Assembly: GCA_039583875.1 (NCBI GenBank)
Contig: CM077165.1
Location: forward strand, 71,102,757 to 71,166,756
Direction of reading: 5' to 3'
From: Platanthera guangdongensis
Lineage: Eukaryota; Streptophyta; Magnoliopsida; Asparagales; Orchidaceae
Length of the DNA stretch: 64,000 bases
Shown piece after piece: positions 10,989 to 21,095 of the stretch. The notes under the pieces are model-generated. The model had not been told where the DNA came from and searched no databases. It saw only the letters and a list, made by a program, of their open reading frames with translations. Each line of letters begins with the position of its first letter. The first letter of the stretch is position 1. The position numbers and the translations under genes are program-made.

Positions 10989-12383
10989 TTCCTCCTTCTT
11001 TTTGTTTTCTTTTTGTTTTGTAAATATCCCAACAAAATCCAAAATTTCAAAAAATTTCAAAAAAATTATTATATATATATAGCTGCATTTTGGTATTTCA
11101 ATAAGTACCCCATGTTTATGTTTTGTTTTTCTCAAACTTCTTTATAAACAACGTAGTTAATTATAATTTTTCTAATCATTCTTTTTAATCATATTTCACA
11201 AGTAAAATGTTGGCTATGCTGTGTTTCTAATTCACGGTAGCATGTTAAGGTAAAATATTTCTCTAAACCGTGCATTTCTATTATGGTTTTCCGTTCTTTA
11301 TTTTCTTATTTTCTCTAAAAATTTATCATCCACTATTTTCCTTTTCGTCTTTAGATGATTTTTGTAAGAACATATTTTGAATAACGTAGTAGATATGAAC
11401 GATCCAAGTGACATATTATTTTTATTTTCAAGATAATTTCATCAATTTTCTTTTATTATCTCGAACTTGCTTTTTGAAATTTATCGACTCTATGTTTTAA
11501 ATAAATTTAAAAAAAACGCGTGAAAATGATTTAGGCCATTTTTGTTTACGTTTGAGCTTTCTTGCCAACCTAAACTCTTTTACCACTAGTTAGCCGCTTT
11601 TGAGCCTTTTTCCCAAATTCATTTGATAAACTCCACACACCATTTCATTTTCACCAAAGCCCAAATTCCTACCTATCTAATCACGCTAATTTTGTTTGAT
11701 AGGAAATTTTGTCTTATCTGTGGAAATATTGTTGAAAAAGGTGTACTCAAAAGCAATAAATTGAAAAAAAAAACAAAAAAAACAAAAATGAATGAAAATA
11801 ATAATAATAAAAAAAGAGAGATAAATAATCATAAAGAGAAAAAAATAAATTTATTTATACATATTTTGTTTAAAATAAATTTATTTTTTTTGAAACTCGT
11901 TGTTTTGGTTTAGTGTGATTTTTAAGCCTGCATGTTTATATTTGAATTCCACTCCTATTCATATTCCTAAACCAAACGTTTCGGTCCTATTAAGTCCTTT
12001 TGATTCACGCCCTTTTTTTTAATTTTATTTAACAACTAAGAAAAGAAGAAAAGTAAATCAGTTTTAGTTTTGGATTTAAACTTAGATTTTTGTTATTTAA
12101 TTGATATAATTATAATGCGTTGCTTGGATGTAGTAATAACTCAATACGTTCTTTTCATTTTCATTGCCTTACTTAAATCTATTTAAAGAATTTCGTCAAA
12201 ATTCTGGATGATTTATTTTTATTAAGTAAAGTTTATAAAAGTTAAACCATACCTAAATAATTGTTTTAGATTTACGTTTTACATTCTCCCTACCTAGAAT
12301 TTCGCATAGTACTTGTGTGAGTATGATTAAAACTTTTTGAATTAGTCACTTTTTATGATTAGCTTGTCTTTATATCTTTGCTT

Positions 12384-12415
12384 GGGGACAAGCAAAACTT
12401 AAGCTTGGGGGAATT
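12384..12415 (+). promoter_or_regulatory. A polypurine tract before the 3' LTR
   Basis: AAGCTTGGGGGAATT abuts the TG of the 3' LTR, the expected place for plus-strand priming. Confidence 0.75.
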
Positions 12416-14179
12416 TGATAATACGTTTGCAGTCAATTTTATTAAGATATTTTCGGGGATTTAAAGCCAATCATGTCTTGTAAAATACTTGTTTTGATTC
12501 CCCTTTGTATATATTTTTATCGCTAATGCATTTTTTCTGCTTTTTGCAGGTTTTCACGGCTTTCAGCCGAATTTTGCTGTGACACGCCCCAAGGTCACGC
12601 CCTACCAGGGCGTGTACCTAGGGCGTGTAACCCAGAGGAATGAAGCAATTGGTCCGAAACTGCATTCCGTGGAAACTTAGTGTACACGCCCTCGGTCACG
12701 CCCGTGACACACCCGACACGGGCGTGTACTATAGGCGTGTCCCCAGGTTCCGAGGAATCACCGCAGCGCGCTCGTCTTTCCCGCTCCACCGCCGTACCGA
12801 AAGTGTCACGCCCCAGGGTCACGCCTGACCCGGGCGTGACATATGGGCGTGTACTTCAGCAATTCCGCCCGTCACCTCCAGCATTCAATTTCAGCTCCCA
12901 AAGTCACGCCGCAAAGAACACGCCCCAGGGTCACGCCCTACCAGGGCGTGACCGGTGGGCGTGTACCGCAACAACTCCGTCAGAATTCAATTCCTGCCCG
13001 AAAAAGTCGCGCTGAATGAGTCACGCCCCAGGATCACGCCCGACCAGGGCGTGACAGGGGGGCATGACCCGACCCGAAAAATTCTATAAATAGAGCCCAA
13101 CTCCAGGGGTTTTAGGACAACTTTTCGCTTTTAGAGGGGAGGTTCTGTCCTTTGTTTTTCTGAACTTTTTAAGCATGTATTTTCATTTCTAGTTCGTAGC
13201 TCTAGCTTTATGCTTTCCCTGTATTAGCTCCTAGCTTCTTTCTGTAGTATGATGCTAATGATAGTGTAGTTTCCTTTTCATGTTCTTGTAATCTCTGGTT
13301 TTCAAGATGTAAGATCACTGTTTCTCTTAATAAAAAGTGTTATTTTCTTTTTCGTTCCTGCTCTGTTTTCAGTATTTTTCTTCTACTCATCTCCCTCTTC
13401 CACCTCACCATGATTAACTAATCCTCTATGTACTCGATCTAATTGATCCGAGGTTCGAGTGATTAGGTTATGATGCTTTGAATCTTACCTTTTCTGTTTA
13501 GGGTTTGGCTTTGAATTACTCTTGATTTATCACGGGTTGGAGGTATATCATCGATATATACTCTCCACCTTTGCTTTCATTCTGGGCTAGCCGAGAGGCC
13601 GAAGGTTTGAAATGAGCACTCAAGAGTAAAGGGAGTTGTTCGCACCCCTCGAGAGAGGCAGACGTTCAAATCTCCCGGATTGGAGTAAAATCCATTAGAG
13701 TGGTTCACCGCGTAAAGCGAGTTTTAGGCCTCCGATTTAGGCGAAAGTCGGTCGGACCTTCCTAAACTCAGTTAGGCACGGCCTTCGAGAGAAGCGTGTC
13801 AATATTCATGGAACCTCCACGGTCAAGGACCTTTACCCTAATTAGCTTAGGTTTATTTATCGTATTTTTCTAACCACTCTTGCCGAGGTGATTTCTGATC
13901 GAGTGCATTTTCCCTTCATCGTTACTAAGCTTAAGTTAATCGCTCTTTAGCTCTCTTCTTCTTTTCATGCAAGTAGTTCTCTTCCTTTAGTACATTTAGC
14001 TTAAGAAAACCTTATTTTTCCGTCGATAAAATAATAGATTTTGTGTGAGTAAGCTTACTCAACTGTTCCCGGATTTCAATACGACACTTGTGTCCCCTAG
14101 CTGCATTTCGATAGGTATACTTGCCTTGATGAATTGTTAGTTTGGTATTTTCTCTTTGCAGATATCTCAGAGACAATCA
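12416..14179 (+). repeat. Element A 3' LTR
   Basis: Same length as the 5' LTR (1764 bp) with about 18 substitutions seen by eye and no indel. It carries the same dyad array (about 12581-13067) and TATA box (13085-13093). Confidence 0.96.
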
Positions 14180-14184
14180 GCAAA
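14180..14184. other. Target site duplication of element A, right copy
   Basis: GCAAA, matching 2639-2643. Confidence 0.97.
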
Positions 14185-14245
14185 CTATAGTGACACACCC
14201 GCCGACACGCCCGTGTCGGAGGGCGTGTACTTAGATTTTTTTCCC

Positions 14246-14254
14246 TATAAATAC
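14246..14254 (+). promoter_or_regulatory. B LTR TATA box (5' LTR)
   Basis: TATAAATAC, 61 bp after the A insertion point, so in the undisturbed LTR it follows the motif array closely. The 3' LTR copy is at 49607-49615. Confidence 0.7.
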
Positions 14255-15254
14255 CCCACTTCTGTAATGACCAAGGGTTCACATTTTTGAGCCACTTTAG
14301 TGTGTTTTGTGGGCTGCATCCGGGGATTCCTTTGCTATGTAAGGAGATTTCTCCCCCCTTCCTTTCATGATTGTTTTTGCTTTAGCTTTAGCTTGGTAAT
14401 AGCTTTGTAATAGTCTATTTTAATCAATAAAAATGTTAGTTTTTCTCTTCTTAAATGGCTTTGGACTGAACTTATGTGCCCACTTTTCTTCTCATTTTAT
14501 CCTTAGTTTCTCCTTTGTTCTTCCTTTTATGAAAAGTGTGTGTGTGTGTGTGTATGAGTGTAACTTGTTCATTTTCTTTTTTTTTACCTGTCTCAATGTT
14601 AGAGTTTGTTATCGATTTCATTTCCAAGCATGGTATGATATGTTTATCTCTTCTTCAACATGTTCTTCCTTAATGTTTTCTTTTTAAATTTCATTCTTAT
14701 GTATTTATAGAAGAGTTTTGAAAGTGATTTTATTTTTTTTACTTAGTTTTTTTGTAGGATTGTAAAACCATTTTTGTTCTTTTCATTTTCTTTTCACTTT
14801 TTTATCACTTTTATGAAATCCTAAGAATGAAAATATTGAAATTTTAATTTTTAAAGAACTTTGGTTTTTTGATTTGTTTTGAAAAACTTTTGTTCTCTTA
14901 AAATTTTATTTTGTTCTTTTTATTTGTTTTCGGTAAAACCTAAGTATAGAAAAGTAGTAGTTTTAAATTTTTGGTAACTTTCATTTTTGCTTTTAATTTG
15001 TATGTGTTAGTGTAAGAGTTAGTTTTCATTTTGTCATTTCAACTTCCATATAGAGTGTGTGTGTGTAGGAGATAAATTTTATTGCTTTATTTTATTGCTT
15101 TCTTTGATTTATTTAGAGTGTGTGAGTGTACGAGTTAGTTTTTAATGCTTTATTTTCATGCTTTATTTTATCGCTTTCTTCAATTACGTAGAGTGCGTGT
15201 GTGTAGGAGATAGTTTTATTGCTTTCTTTCAATTATGTAGAGTGTGTGTGTTAG

Positions 15255-15430
15255 CGTTTATTTCCGCCTACTCGCTAGGAGTTAAATGGCGGGATTTTGT
15301 TTACCGCCTACTCATTTGAGTTAAATGGCAGGTCTTTTATTTTTCTGTAATTATTTTAGTAGGACTTGTAGTTGCATTTATTTCCGCCTACTCGTTAAGA
15401 GTTAAATGGCGTACCCTTTATTTCCCGTCT
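15255..15430 (+). repeat. B LTR tandem repeats (CCGCCTACTC...GAGTTAAATGGC)
   Basis: Three to four units separated by up to about 70 bp, related to the leader repeats of element A at 4508-4850 but lying within the LTR. The 3' LTR copy is at 50606-50790. Confidence 0.8.
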
Positions 15431-16416
15431 ACTTGTTTGAGTAGGAATTGTAATTTTCCTTTTTTTGTAACTTAGTTTCTGTTTATTTATAATTTGAAGT
15501 GTGTGTGAGTTCTTTTTAGCTAACTTTTCAGCTTTCGAAATGTTTGTTGTTTTTAATATCCTCTTCTTGTAATCCTTTAGCATTTAGTCTCGAACTCGCG
15601 GCTCATCAAATTATAAAGCCGTCCCCATACCGATGTGTGACTAATCGTTATTAGCCTCGACATCGAAGAGCATTGGGACATTTAAAATGATTCGTAATAA
15701 TTAAAGCTCTTTATTTTAACTTTAATTTTAGGACTTAAGGTTTACCCCGAGTTAACGACGCGTAGGACCACAAATCGATGTGTGGGCCCTATTTCTGTTA
15801 TCCATACGCTAGCTAGCTGAGAGGCCATGCGTATGGACAGATCACCCTTGGGTAAATAGAGTTGTGTGCATACCCTCGAGAGAGGACAAGCGTAATTCTA
15901 CCGGATTGGGTTCCCTACCCAATAGCGGGGTTCTTAGCATAAAGAGGGCGTTAAGAGGAATCCTTCGTCGGACTAACATTCGGTCGAATAGTCTTAGCGT
16001 TCAGGTGAGCAATATTCCTAGAGATAAGTGCGCTCACATTTGTGGAACCTCCACGGCCAAGTTGTCTTTAATTAATTTGAAAACTAAGTCCTCTAATTAT
16101 TAAAAGTTATTTTTGTCTTAATCCGATTCGATGCCGAGCGTTAACCCTTCATCGAATTTTTCTAAATCATTTTTTTGCTCTTTTACTTTTTTCATCTTTA
16201 CTTAATTAAAATCTTCACCTTAATTTTAGTAAAATAGTAGACCTCCTGGAGGAGTAAGAATAGTCGACCCGACCGTGAGAACAATACAACCTCGGTATTC
16301 CCCCGAATATCGAGTACTACTTGCGATAGGTGCACTTGCCTACCCGAGAAAGCCCGCGACGATCGACTCATTGAACCAACCACAGTAAGAGTCTATTCGC
16401 GGGCCCATCAAGTTTT

Positions 16417-16432
16417 TGGCGCCGTTGCCGGG
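16417..16432 (+). promoter_or_regulatory. B primer binding site (tRNA-Asp)
   Basis: TGGCGCCGTTGCCGGG, 6 bp after the LTR end, complementary to the 3' end of plant tRNA-Asp. Confidence 0.88.
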
Positions 16433-16572
16433 AAAATCTTCGAGTTGCTATTTCGAATTCCGGAGTCTATTACTTTTACTTATTTTCTATAAACTAAAAA
16501 AAAACAAAAAACTCTATTTAAATAAAATATAAAAAAAGAGTTTATTTTGTTTTATTTTTTTTCTTTGGGTAT

Positions 16573-17108
16573 ATGACCCATGGACAACCTTCCGAGTCTG
16601 AAGATTTTGACTTCGACCCTGAGATCGAACGCTCCCTTGCACGTATTCGATCTCAACGCCGAATTCCTTCTTTAAACCCCGAAGAATCTATCGGTGAACC
16701 CTCTTTTGAAGTAATGGCCGCCCCTAACCCTGCCCCGGCGGCCGAGCGTACTGTGTCTTATTACGCCCGACCTAACCTGGATGATACTGGGTCTAGTATT
16801 ATTCACCCTGCGGTGGCGAATAATAATTTTGAAATAAAATCGAGTGTCATTCAAATGGTCCAAAATGTCGTGTAGTTCGATGGACTGCCGGATGAGGACA
16901 CGAATGTCCACTTGTCCAACTTTTTGGAAATAAGCGACACCTTCAAGATTAATGGCGTGACTGATGATGCCATTCGCTTGCGCATATTTCCTTTTTCCCT
17001 TAAGTCCAAAGCCAAGGCGTGGTTGAATGCCCTCCCGCGAGGATGTATCACCACGTGGGCTGAGTTGACGGAGCAGTTCCTAACGAAGTACTTTCCGCCC
17101 GCAAAAAT
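16573..17108 (+). pseudogene. Element B gag, N-terminal part
   Basis: It starts at the ATG at 16573 and is closely related to element A gag through the core FKINGVT..AIRLR..FPFSL and the FPPAK motif. A TAG stop at 16873-16875 stands where A has a glutamine codon. The frame is cut at 17108 by element C and resumes after 29299. GC content and codon choice resemble A. Confidence 0.9.
17104..17108. other. Target site duplication of element C, left copy
   Basis: AAAAT, repeated at 29295-29299. Removing C joins the two parts of B gag in frame. Confidence 0.93.
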
Positions 17109-17146
17109 CGTAAGTCCCCCCCTCCCCGGATCCCAAAACACGGCAC
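17109..17146 (-). repeat. Element C 3' LTR, distal end
   Basis: 38 bp matching 25903-25940 of the 5' LTR, with the terminal T changed to C. It is cut off by element D; the last five bases GGCAC are the presumed D target. Confidence 0.85.
17142..17146. other. Presumed target of element D (left TSD only)
   Basis: GGCAC lies directly before the D LTR. The undisturbed site is visible at 25936-25940. The right copy was deleted. Confidence 0.6.
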
Positions 17147-18763
17147 TGTTGAAATTTGTGAAGTGGAAGTGGGTGACGGGACAGGCCGTGCGGCCTGTGC
17201 GGACAGCTTTGGCGGACTGGGCGGACTGGGCGGACTGTGGGTTGCGGCCTGGTGAGAAGTCTGGTGGAAGCCGGCTGTGTTCTGAGCGGGTTGTTGCATG
17301 GTGTCCGCGGTTTGGTGCGGCCTGGTATCTGCGGATAGAGAGGCTTGCGGACTGGTGCTTTGCTCAGTGGTCGCGGGTGCAAGTTTGCGCTGTTGGCGGG
17401 TTGGTTCATGTTCGCGGAAAGCCTTGCGGACTGGTGTGTCCGCGGTTTGGGCTGTTGCGGACTGAGCCTTGAGCTTGGCTGAGGCCTTGTCGAGCTCAGG
17501 TGTTACAGCAGGTCTTGCTGTGGAGACCGGTTGGCGGACTGATGTTTGGAGTCCGGGAAGTAGCTGCTGTGTTGGACAAGTGCGAGGAGCTCGCGGACTG
17601 GTTGCGGTCTGTGCTAGGGTGTTTGGCGGACGGGACTTTGTGTCCGCCATGCTCGCACTGGCCCTTGATGGTTTTGGACTTGGTCACACTTGGTGTCAAG
17701 TTCATGGCGTCCGCCGTATCCGCCAAGTCCGCTGTGACCGGGCGGACTGTTGCTGTTTGCCTTTGGTCGTGGACTTGTGGCGGATTGAGGTGTGAGTCTT
17801 GCGGACTGCCTCGGGTTGGTGCGGACTGCCATTAAAGAGGGTGCTGTCCTGAAGCAGTTGGAGCTTTGCGGGCTGGTGCCTTGTCCGCTTAGCTTGGGCG
17901 GACTGGAGAGGGTTCGTCATTGGTTGCCTTGCTCCTGGCGGTTTCCCTTGGTGACTGGCTAAGTCCTCGCGGACTGAGCGGACAGTCGTTTTGTGTTCGC
18001 GTGGGCTGGGGCGGTGTCGCTATCTCATGGGCGGTGACCACACTCCTCACCTGGCCTATAAATAGGACCCCCCTGGCACATCTACAGTAACCTAAGTAAC
18101 GTGAGTGAACATTATTTTGGGTTGGGCGAGTGCTGTGGTCTGTGTTTTTCAGTCCGCGCGGATTGTTTCAGGCTGACGGTTTGCTGTGTGCAGGTCGCGC
18201 GGATAACTTCAAGGAGCCAGGAGTTTGGCTGTGACTTCGGTCAGTGCTTGGAAGTGTGCGGTCTCTGCGGACTCAGCAGGAGGTCGCTCTGCGGCTTGTC
18301 AGTTCTGTTTCAACTTTCCCAGCTTCAATAACCTGTCCGCCGGCTTCAGGCGGGTAGGGGAGTTCCACAGTTCGGGTTCAGCAGGAGGCGAATAACGGTC
18401 TGTCCGCGCGGCCTCGCGGTCTCGGCGGACTCCGTGGTATTCGGCGGATTGCAGCATAGCTTGGGCGAGCTCAGCGGTCTCGGCGACCTCGCGGTCTCGG
18501 CGGACTGGAGTGCTGTCCGCCCGGCTTGTTTTTTGGTTCTTTCTGTTTACAGCTGTAATACTAGCGAAATCATGTCTCGCTATGTATGCCTCGGATTGTA
18601 AAGAAGTGAATGCATAATAAGATCTTCTTGTGCTTCCATTGTTTTGTTGGGTGCAACCTCTAGTCCTTGGGTTTCCGCAGGTTCAGCGTGCGAACTGGGT
18701 AGTTCCGAAGATATTAATTTGGTGTTTGGGCTATCTTGCTGACCACGTTGAGAAAATTTAACA
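17147..18763 (+). repeat. Element D LTR (GC-rich, GCGGACT repeats)
   Basis: 1617 bp, starting TGTTGAAATTT and ending AAATTTAACA, so its ends are inverted repeats. It is much more GC-rich than its surroundings and has dozens of GCGGACT or AGTCCGC motifs on both strands, mostly upstream of the TATA box at 18057. The several open frames across it are by-products of this composition. Confidence 0.85.
18057..18066 (+). promoter_or_regulatory. D LTR TATA box
   Basis: TATAAATAGG, downstream of the GCGGACT-rich part of the LTR. Confidence 0.7.
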
Positions 18764-18775
18764 TGGTATCAGAGC
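18764..18775 (+). promoter_or_regulatory. D primer binding site (initiator tRNA-Met)
   Basis: TGGTATCAGAGC directly follows the LTR end, the usual PBS of plant Ty1/copia elements. Confidence 0.9.
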
Positions 18776-18904
18776 GAGGTTTCTGAGGTTGCGGAGGTTC
18801 AGTTGCGTGAGCGGAGGTCAGCCAGTGTTGTTACTCAGTGATTGAGTGGTGTTCAACCTGTGTTGTTGCTCGGAGCTGCTGAAGGGTACCAACAGGTGGT
18901 TGCA

Positions 18905-19558
18905 ATGGAAGGAAGCTTAGCAAGAGGTCTGGGCATTGAACTCTTAACGCCGACTAACTATAAAAAGTGGAAGTCGTGCATGAAGAGTTATCTTCTAGGC
19001 GAGGAGCTGTGGGAAGTTGTCGGTGGAGACGACAGACAGGAAGTTACTGCTGCTTTCGGTACTGCTGAACAGGTGAGGCTCTGGAGAAGAACTAATGCTA
19101 AGGCAGAGTTCGTTCTGAAAAGAGCTGTCTCTCCGGAACTGTTTGATCACATCATTGGATGTGAGTCGGCTGCTGATATTTGGACAACCATTGATGAGTT
19201 GTTCAATAGGAAGAATGTGGCGCGGCTTCAGTTCCTGGAGAATGAGTTGGCCAGGGCAACTCAGGGAGACCTTTCCATCTCCAGTTACTTCTTAAAGATG
19301 AAGAGCTTGTGTGCTGAGCTGTCGGCGCTGGATCCTGATGAGCCTATCTCTGAGGCAAAGATGAAAAGGCACATTTTCCGCGGCTTGCGGAAGGAGTATG
19401 TGGCCTTTGTTACGTCTGTTCAAGGGTGGGCTACTCAGCCGTCTCTGCTGGAGCTGGAGAATCTGCTTGCCTTGCAGGAGAGCTTAGCAAGGCAGATGGC
19501 TGGAGTGAACCTGAATCAGGAAGGCAGCGAGGTCTTCATGACCCTGTCGGCGCTTGAT
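18905..19558 (+). pseudogene. Element D gag, N-terminal part (truncated)
   Basis: A copia-type gag of the UBN2 family. LTPTNYKKWK near residue 15 and DIWTTIDELF near residue 100 are typical family motifs. The frame is open from ATG 18905 for about 218 codons without a stop. It is cut before any zinc knuckle or protease by the deletion at 19558; frames beyond that point run into C LTR. The open frame suggests D was intact when truncated. Its clade within copia cannot be fixed from this part. Confidence 0.85.
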
Positions 19559-20300
19559 ATTATCCTATTTGAAATCGGACTTGAAGTCCGCTGCGTACAG
19601 AACACAGTTTCTGCGTACAAGATTTATAGAACACCAATTTCAATTAGACTTTCCCGTGGCTACCGACTTTGCCAGAAGTCGTGCAACCATTCGTTGGAAA
19701 GGTATTTTCAAGGGCTTCAACTTTCGTGTTTAGCCGAAAGACAAGATCTGGCCATATCATACATAAAAATGGCCACGAAGTTCGCTGCGCGTAGAGTACA
19801 GATTTTGCACGCATTTTAAGGCGGAATGAACGACATCGGTTCATCTTCCTCCTCAAGGCGATTCTTCCCAAATCATTCCAGAAAAACCTCCTCCCTTATT
19901 CACCCTCAAGAGGCTAATATCCTTCCCGAAACCATCCCTTATCATCACATTGAAGAAGGGCGTGGTTGAAGAGATCTAAAACCTAAGACACAAGTCTTAG
20001 CATGGCCTTTCCTAGAAAACTCCTCCTCACCATCAAGACTCTCTTGAGTCGATGTCTCGCCTAGGAAAATAACTATAGATCTAGCACCAAGGGAGAGGGT
20101 AGGAAACTCACATTGGCTCCAGCGGTAAAACTATTTCCGGCCATGGATCTCGTAGTTCTCCTTGGCAGCATCTTCTCTTTCACGGCGATGGAGGATCTCC
20201 TCCGGTAGAACTTGCTCCAGCAGTTTTTCCTCTCACCAGGAGTTATCACAGGAATTAGGGGATGAAATGAGCATGAAAATGGCTAGGGTTTTCTGTCCCC

Positions 20301-20310
20301 CTTATATATA
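20301..20310 (-). promoter_or_regulatory. C LTR TATA box (3' LTR)
   Basis: On the - strand TATATATAAG, just downstream of the palindrome array. The 5' LTR copy is at 28566-28575. Confidence 0.65.
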
Positions 20311-20316
20311 AAAAGT

Positions 20317-20880
20317 GACACGGGTAGGGACACGGCCGTGTCCTTACCCGTGTCCTTCCTGGCGAAGCGGCAACGACAGTTTCCATGTCGGTTCAATATT
20401 TGACACGGCCGTGTTCCTGGGCGTGTCCTTGGCCGTTTCCTTCTCGGGTTGCATCTCGACGATCCAGCAAAATCGTCGACTCGACACACACGGGTAGGGA
20501 CACGGCCGTGTCGCTACCCGTGTCACATGATGTCGACACAACTCGTTAGACTCGACACGGCGTGTCGAGTGTAACTCGACACACACGGGTAGGGACACGG
20601 CCGTGTCGCTACCCGTGTCACATGATGTCGACATAGCTCGTCAGTCTCGACACGGCCTGTCGAGTGTAACTCGACACACACGGGTAGGGACACGGCCGTG
20701 TCGCTACCCGTGTCACATGATGTCGACACAGCTCGTCAGTCTCGACACGGCCTGTCGAGTGTAACTCGACACACACGCGTAGGGACACGCCCGTGTCGCT
20801 ACCCGTGTCACTACCTGTGTCACTACCCGTGTCACTACCCGTGTCACGACCCGTGTCACTACCCGTGTCACTACCCGTAT
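20317..20880 (-). repeat. C LTR array: 95-bp repeats with a 36-bp palindrome, then 12-bp repeats
   Basis: Units of 95 bp begin at 20481, 20576, 20671 and 20766. Each contains GACACGGCCGTGTC flanked by ACACGGGTAG and CTACCCGTGT, together a 36-bp palindrome with a single mismatched pair, and also a TGTCGACACA site. From about 20810 to 20878 a 12-bp motif, TCACTACCCGTG, is repeated about six times. Further single copies lie at 20317-20440. Confidence 0.9.
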
Positions 20881-21005
20881 CTCTCTGCACTGATTTCTCC
20901 ACTCTCCACAAGTGCAGTCCAATTCCCTGCACTTCTCAAGACTCGAGTCAACCCTCCTGACTCAAAAACACACACTAGGGGCCTAGAACGATTCGGGACG
21001 TTACA

Positions 21006-21095
21006 AATCCTATAAACAAAAAAAAAAGATTTCGTCCCCGAAATCAGGCTTAGGCTGAGGGGAGAAATGCATAACAGGAAATTTAACATATTCTT
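21006..21095 (-). promoter_or_regulatory. C 3' untranslated region and presumed polypurine tract
   Basis: 90 bp between the pol stop and the 3' LTR. It has a TTCGTCCCCGAA dyad (21031-21042), common before the polypurine tract of Del-type elements, and an A-run. A clean polypurine tract next to the LTR is not visible, so the exact priming site is uncertain. Confidence 0.45.

Larger units (their letters stand above)
10553..12383 (+). other. A non-coding spacer between pol and the 3' LTR
   Basis: About 1.8 kb of AT-rich DNA without a convincing ORF. Athila elements often carry an envelope-like ORF here; none is visible. It contains the hairpin at 10670 and a polypurine-like motif at 10951-10988, and long A- and T-rich runs from 11030 to 12360. 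Confidence 0.8.
2644..14179 (+). mobile_element. Element A (young Athila-like Ty3 retrotransposon)
   Basis: A is complete: two LTRs of exactly 1764 bp each, a tRNA-Asp type PBS, gag-pol at 5088-10552, an AT-rich 3' spacer, a polypurine tract and the GCAAA duplication. I counted about 18 differences between the LTRs by eye (about 1%), so it inserted recently compared with B. Gag and pol are of the Athila type, with a DLGA protease and an FMDD reverse transcriptase. No envelope-like ORF is left between integrase and the 3' LTR. Confidence 0.95.
14185..16410 (+). repeat. Element B 5' LTR, second segment
   Basis: It continues the B LTR after element A and ends GGGCCCATCA. It matches 49546-51754 of the 3' LTR. 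Contents: TATA box (14246), a GT microsatellite near 14537-14555, T-rich DNA to about 15240, the CCGCCTACTC repeats (15255-15430) and a GC-richer end. No real ORF is present. Confidence 0.92.
17147..19558 (+). mobile_element. Element D (truncated Ty1/copia) inside the C 3' LTR
   Basis: It consists of one LTR, a PBS and the first part of gag, and ends abruptly at about 19558 where C LTR sequence resumes at the equivalent of 27824. The rest of D and 25941-27823 of the C LTR are missing, so one deletion took both. It is the innermost layer (F > B > C > D). Confidence 0.85.
19559..21005 (-). repeat. Element C 3' LTR, proximal part
   Basis: It matches 27824-29294 of the 5' LTR and ends (in + orientation) GACGTTACA at 21005. 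It contains the C palindrome array and TATA box. Short open frames across it are not genes. Confidence 0.92.

Noticed and set aside
11623..11913. A 96-codon frame before the A 3' LTR, as a possible envelope remnant
   Set aside because: Composition is Lys/Asn/Ile from A-runs, with no signal peptide or similarity to Athila envelope-like proteins that I recognise.
17048..17920. Several open frames of 70-200 codons on both strands
   Set aside because: They lie in the GC-rich D LTR, where stop codons are rare by composition.
20283..20932. Open frames with repeated Asp-Thr-Gly-Ser wording (also 28548-29221)
   Set aside because: They are translations of the C LTR palindrome and 12-bp repeats.
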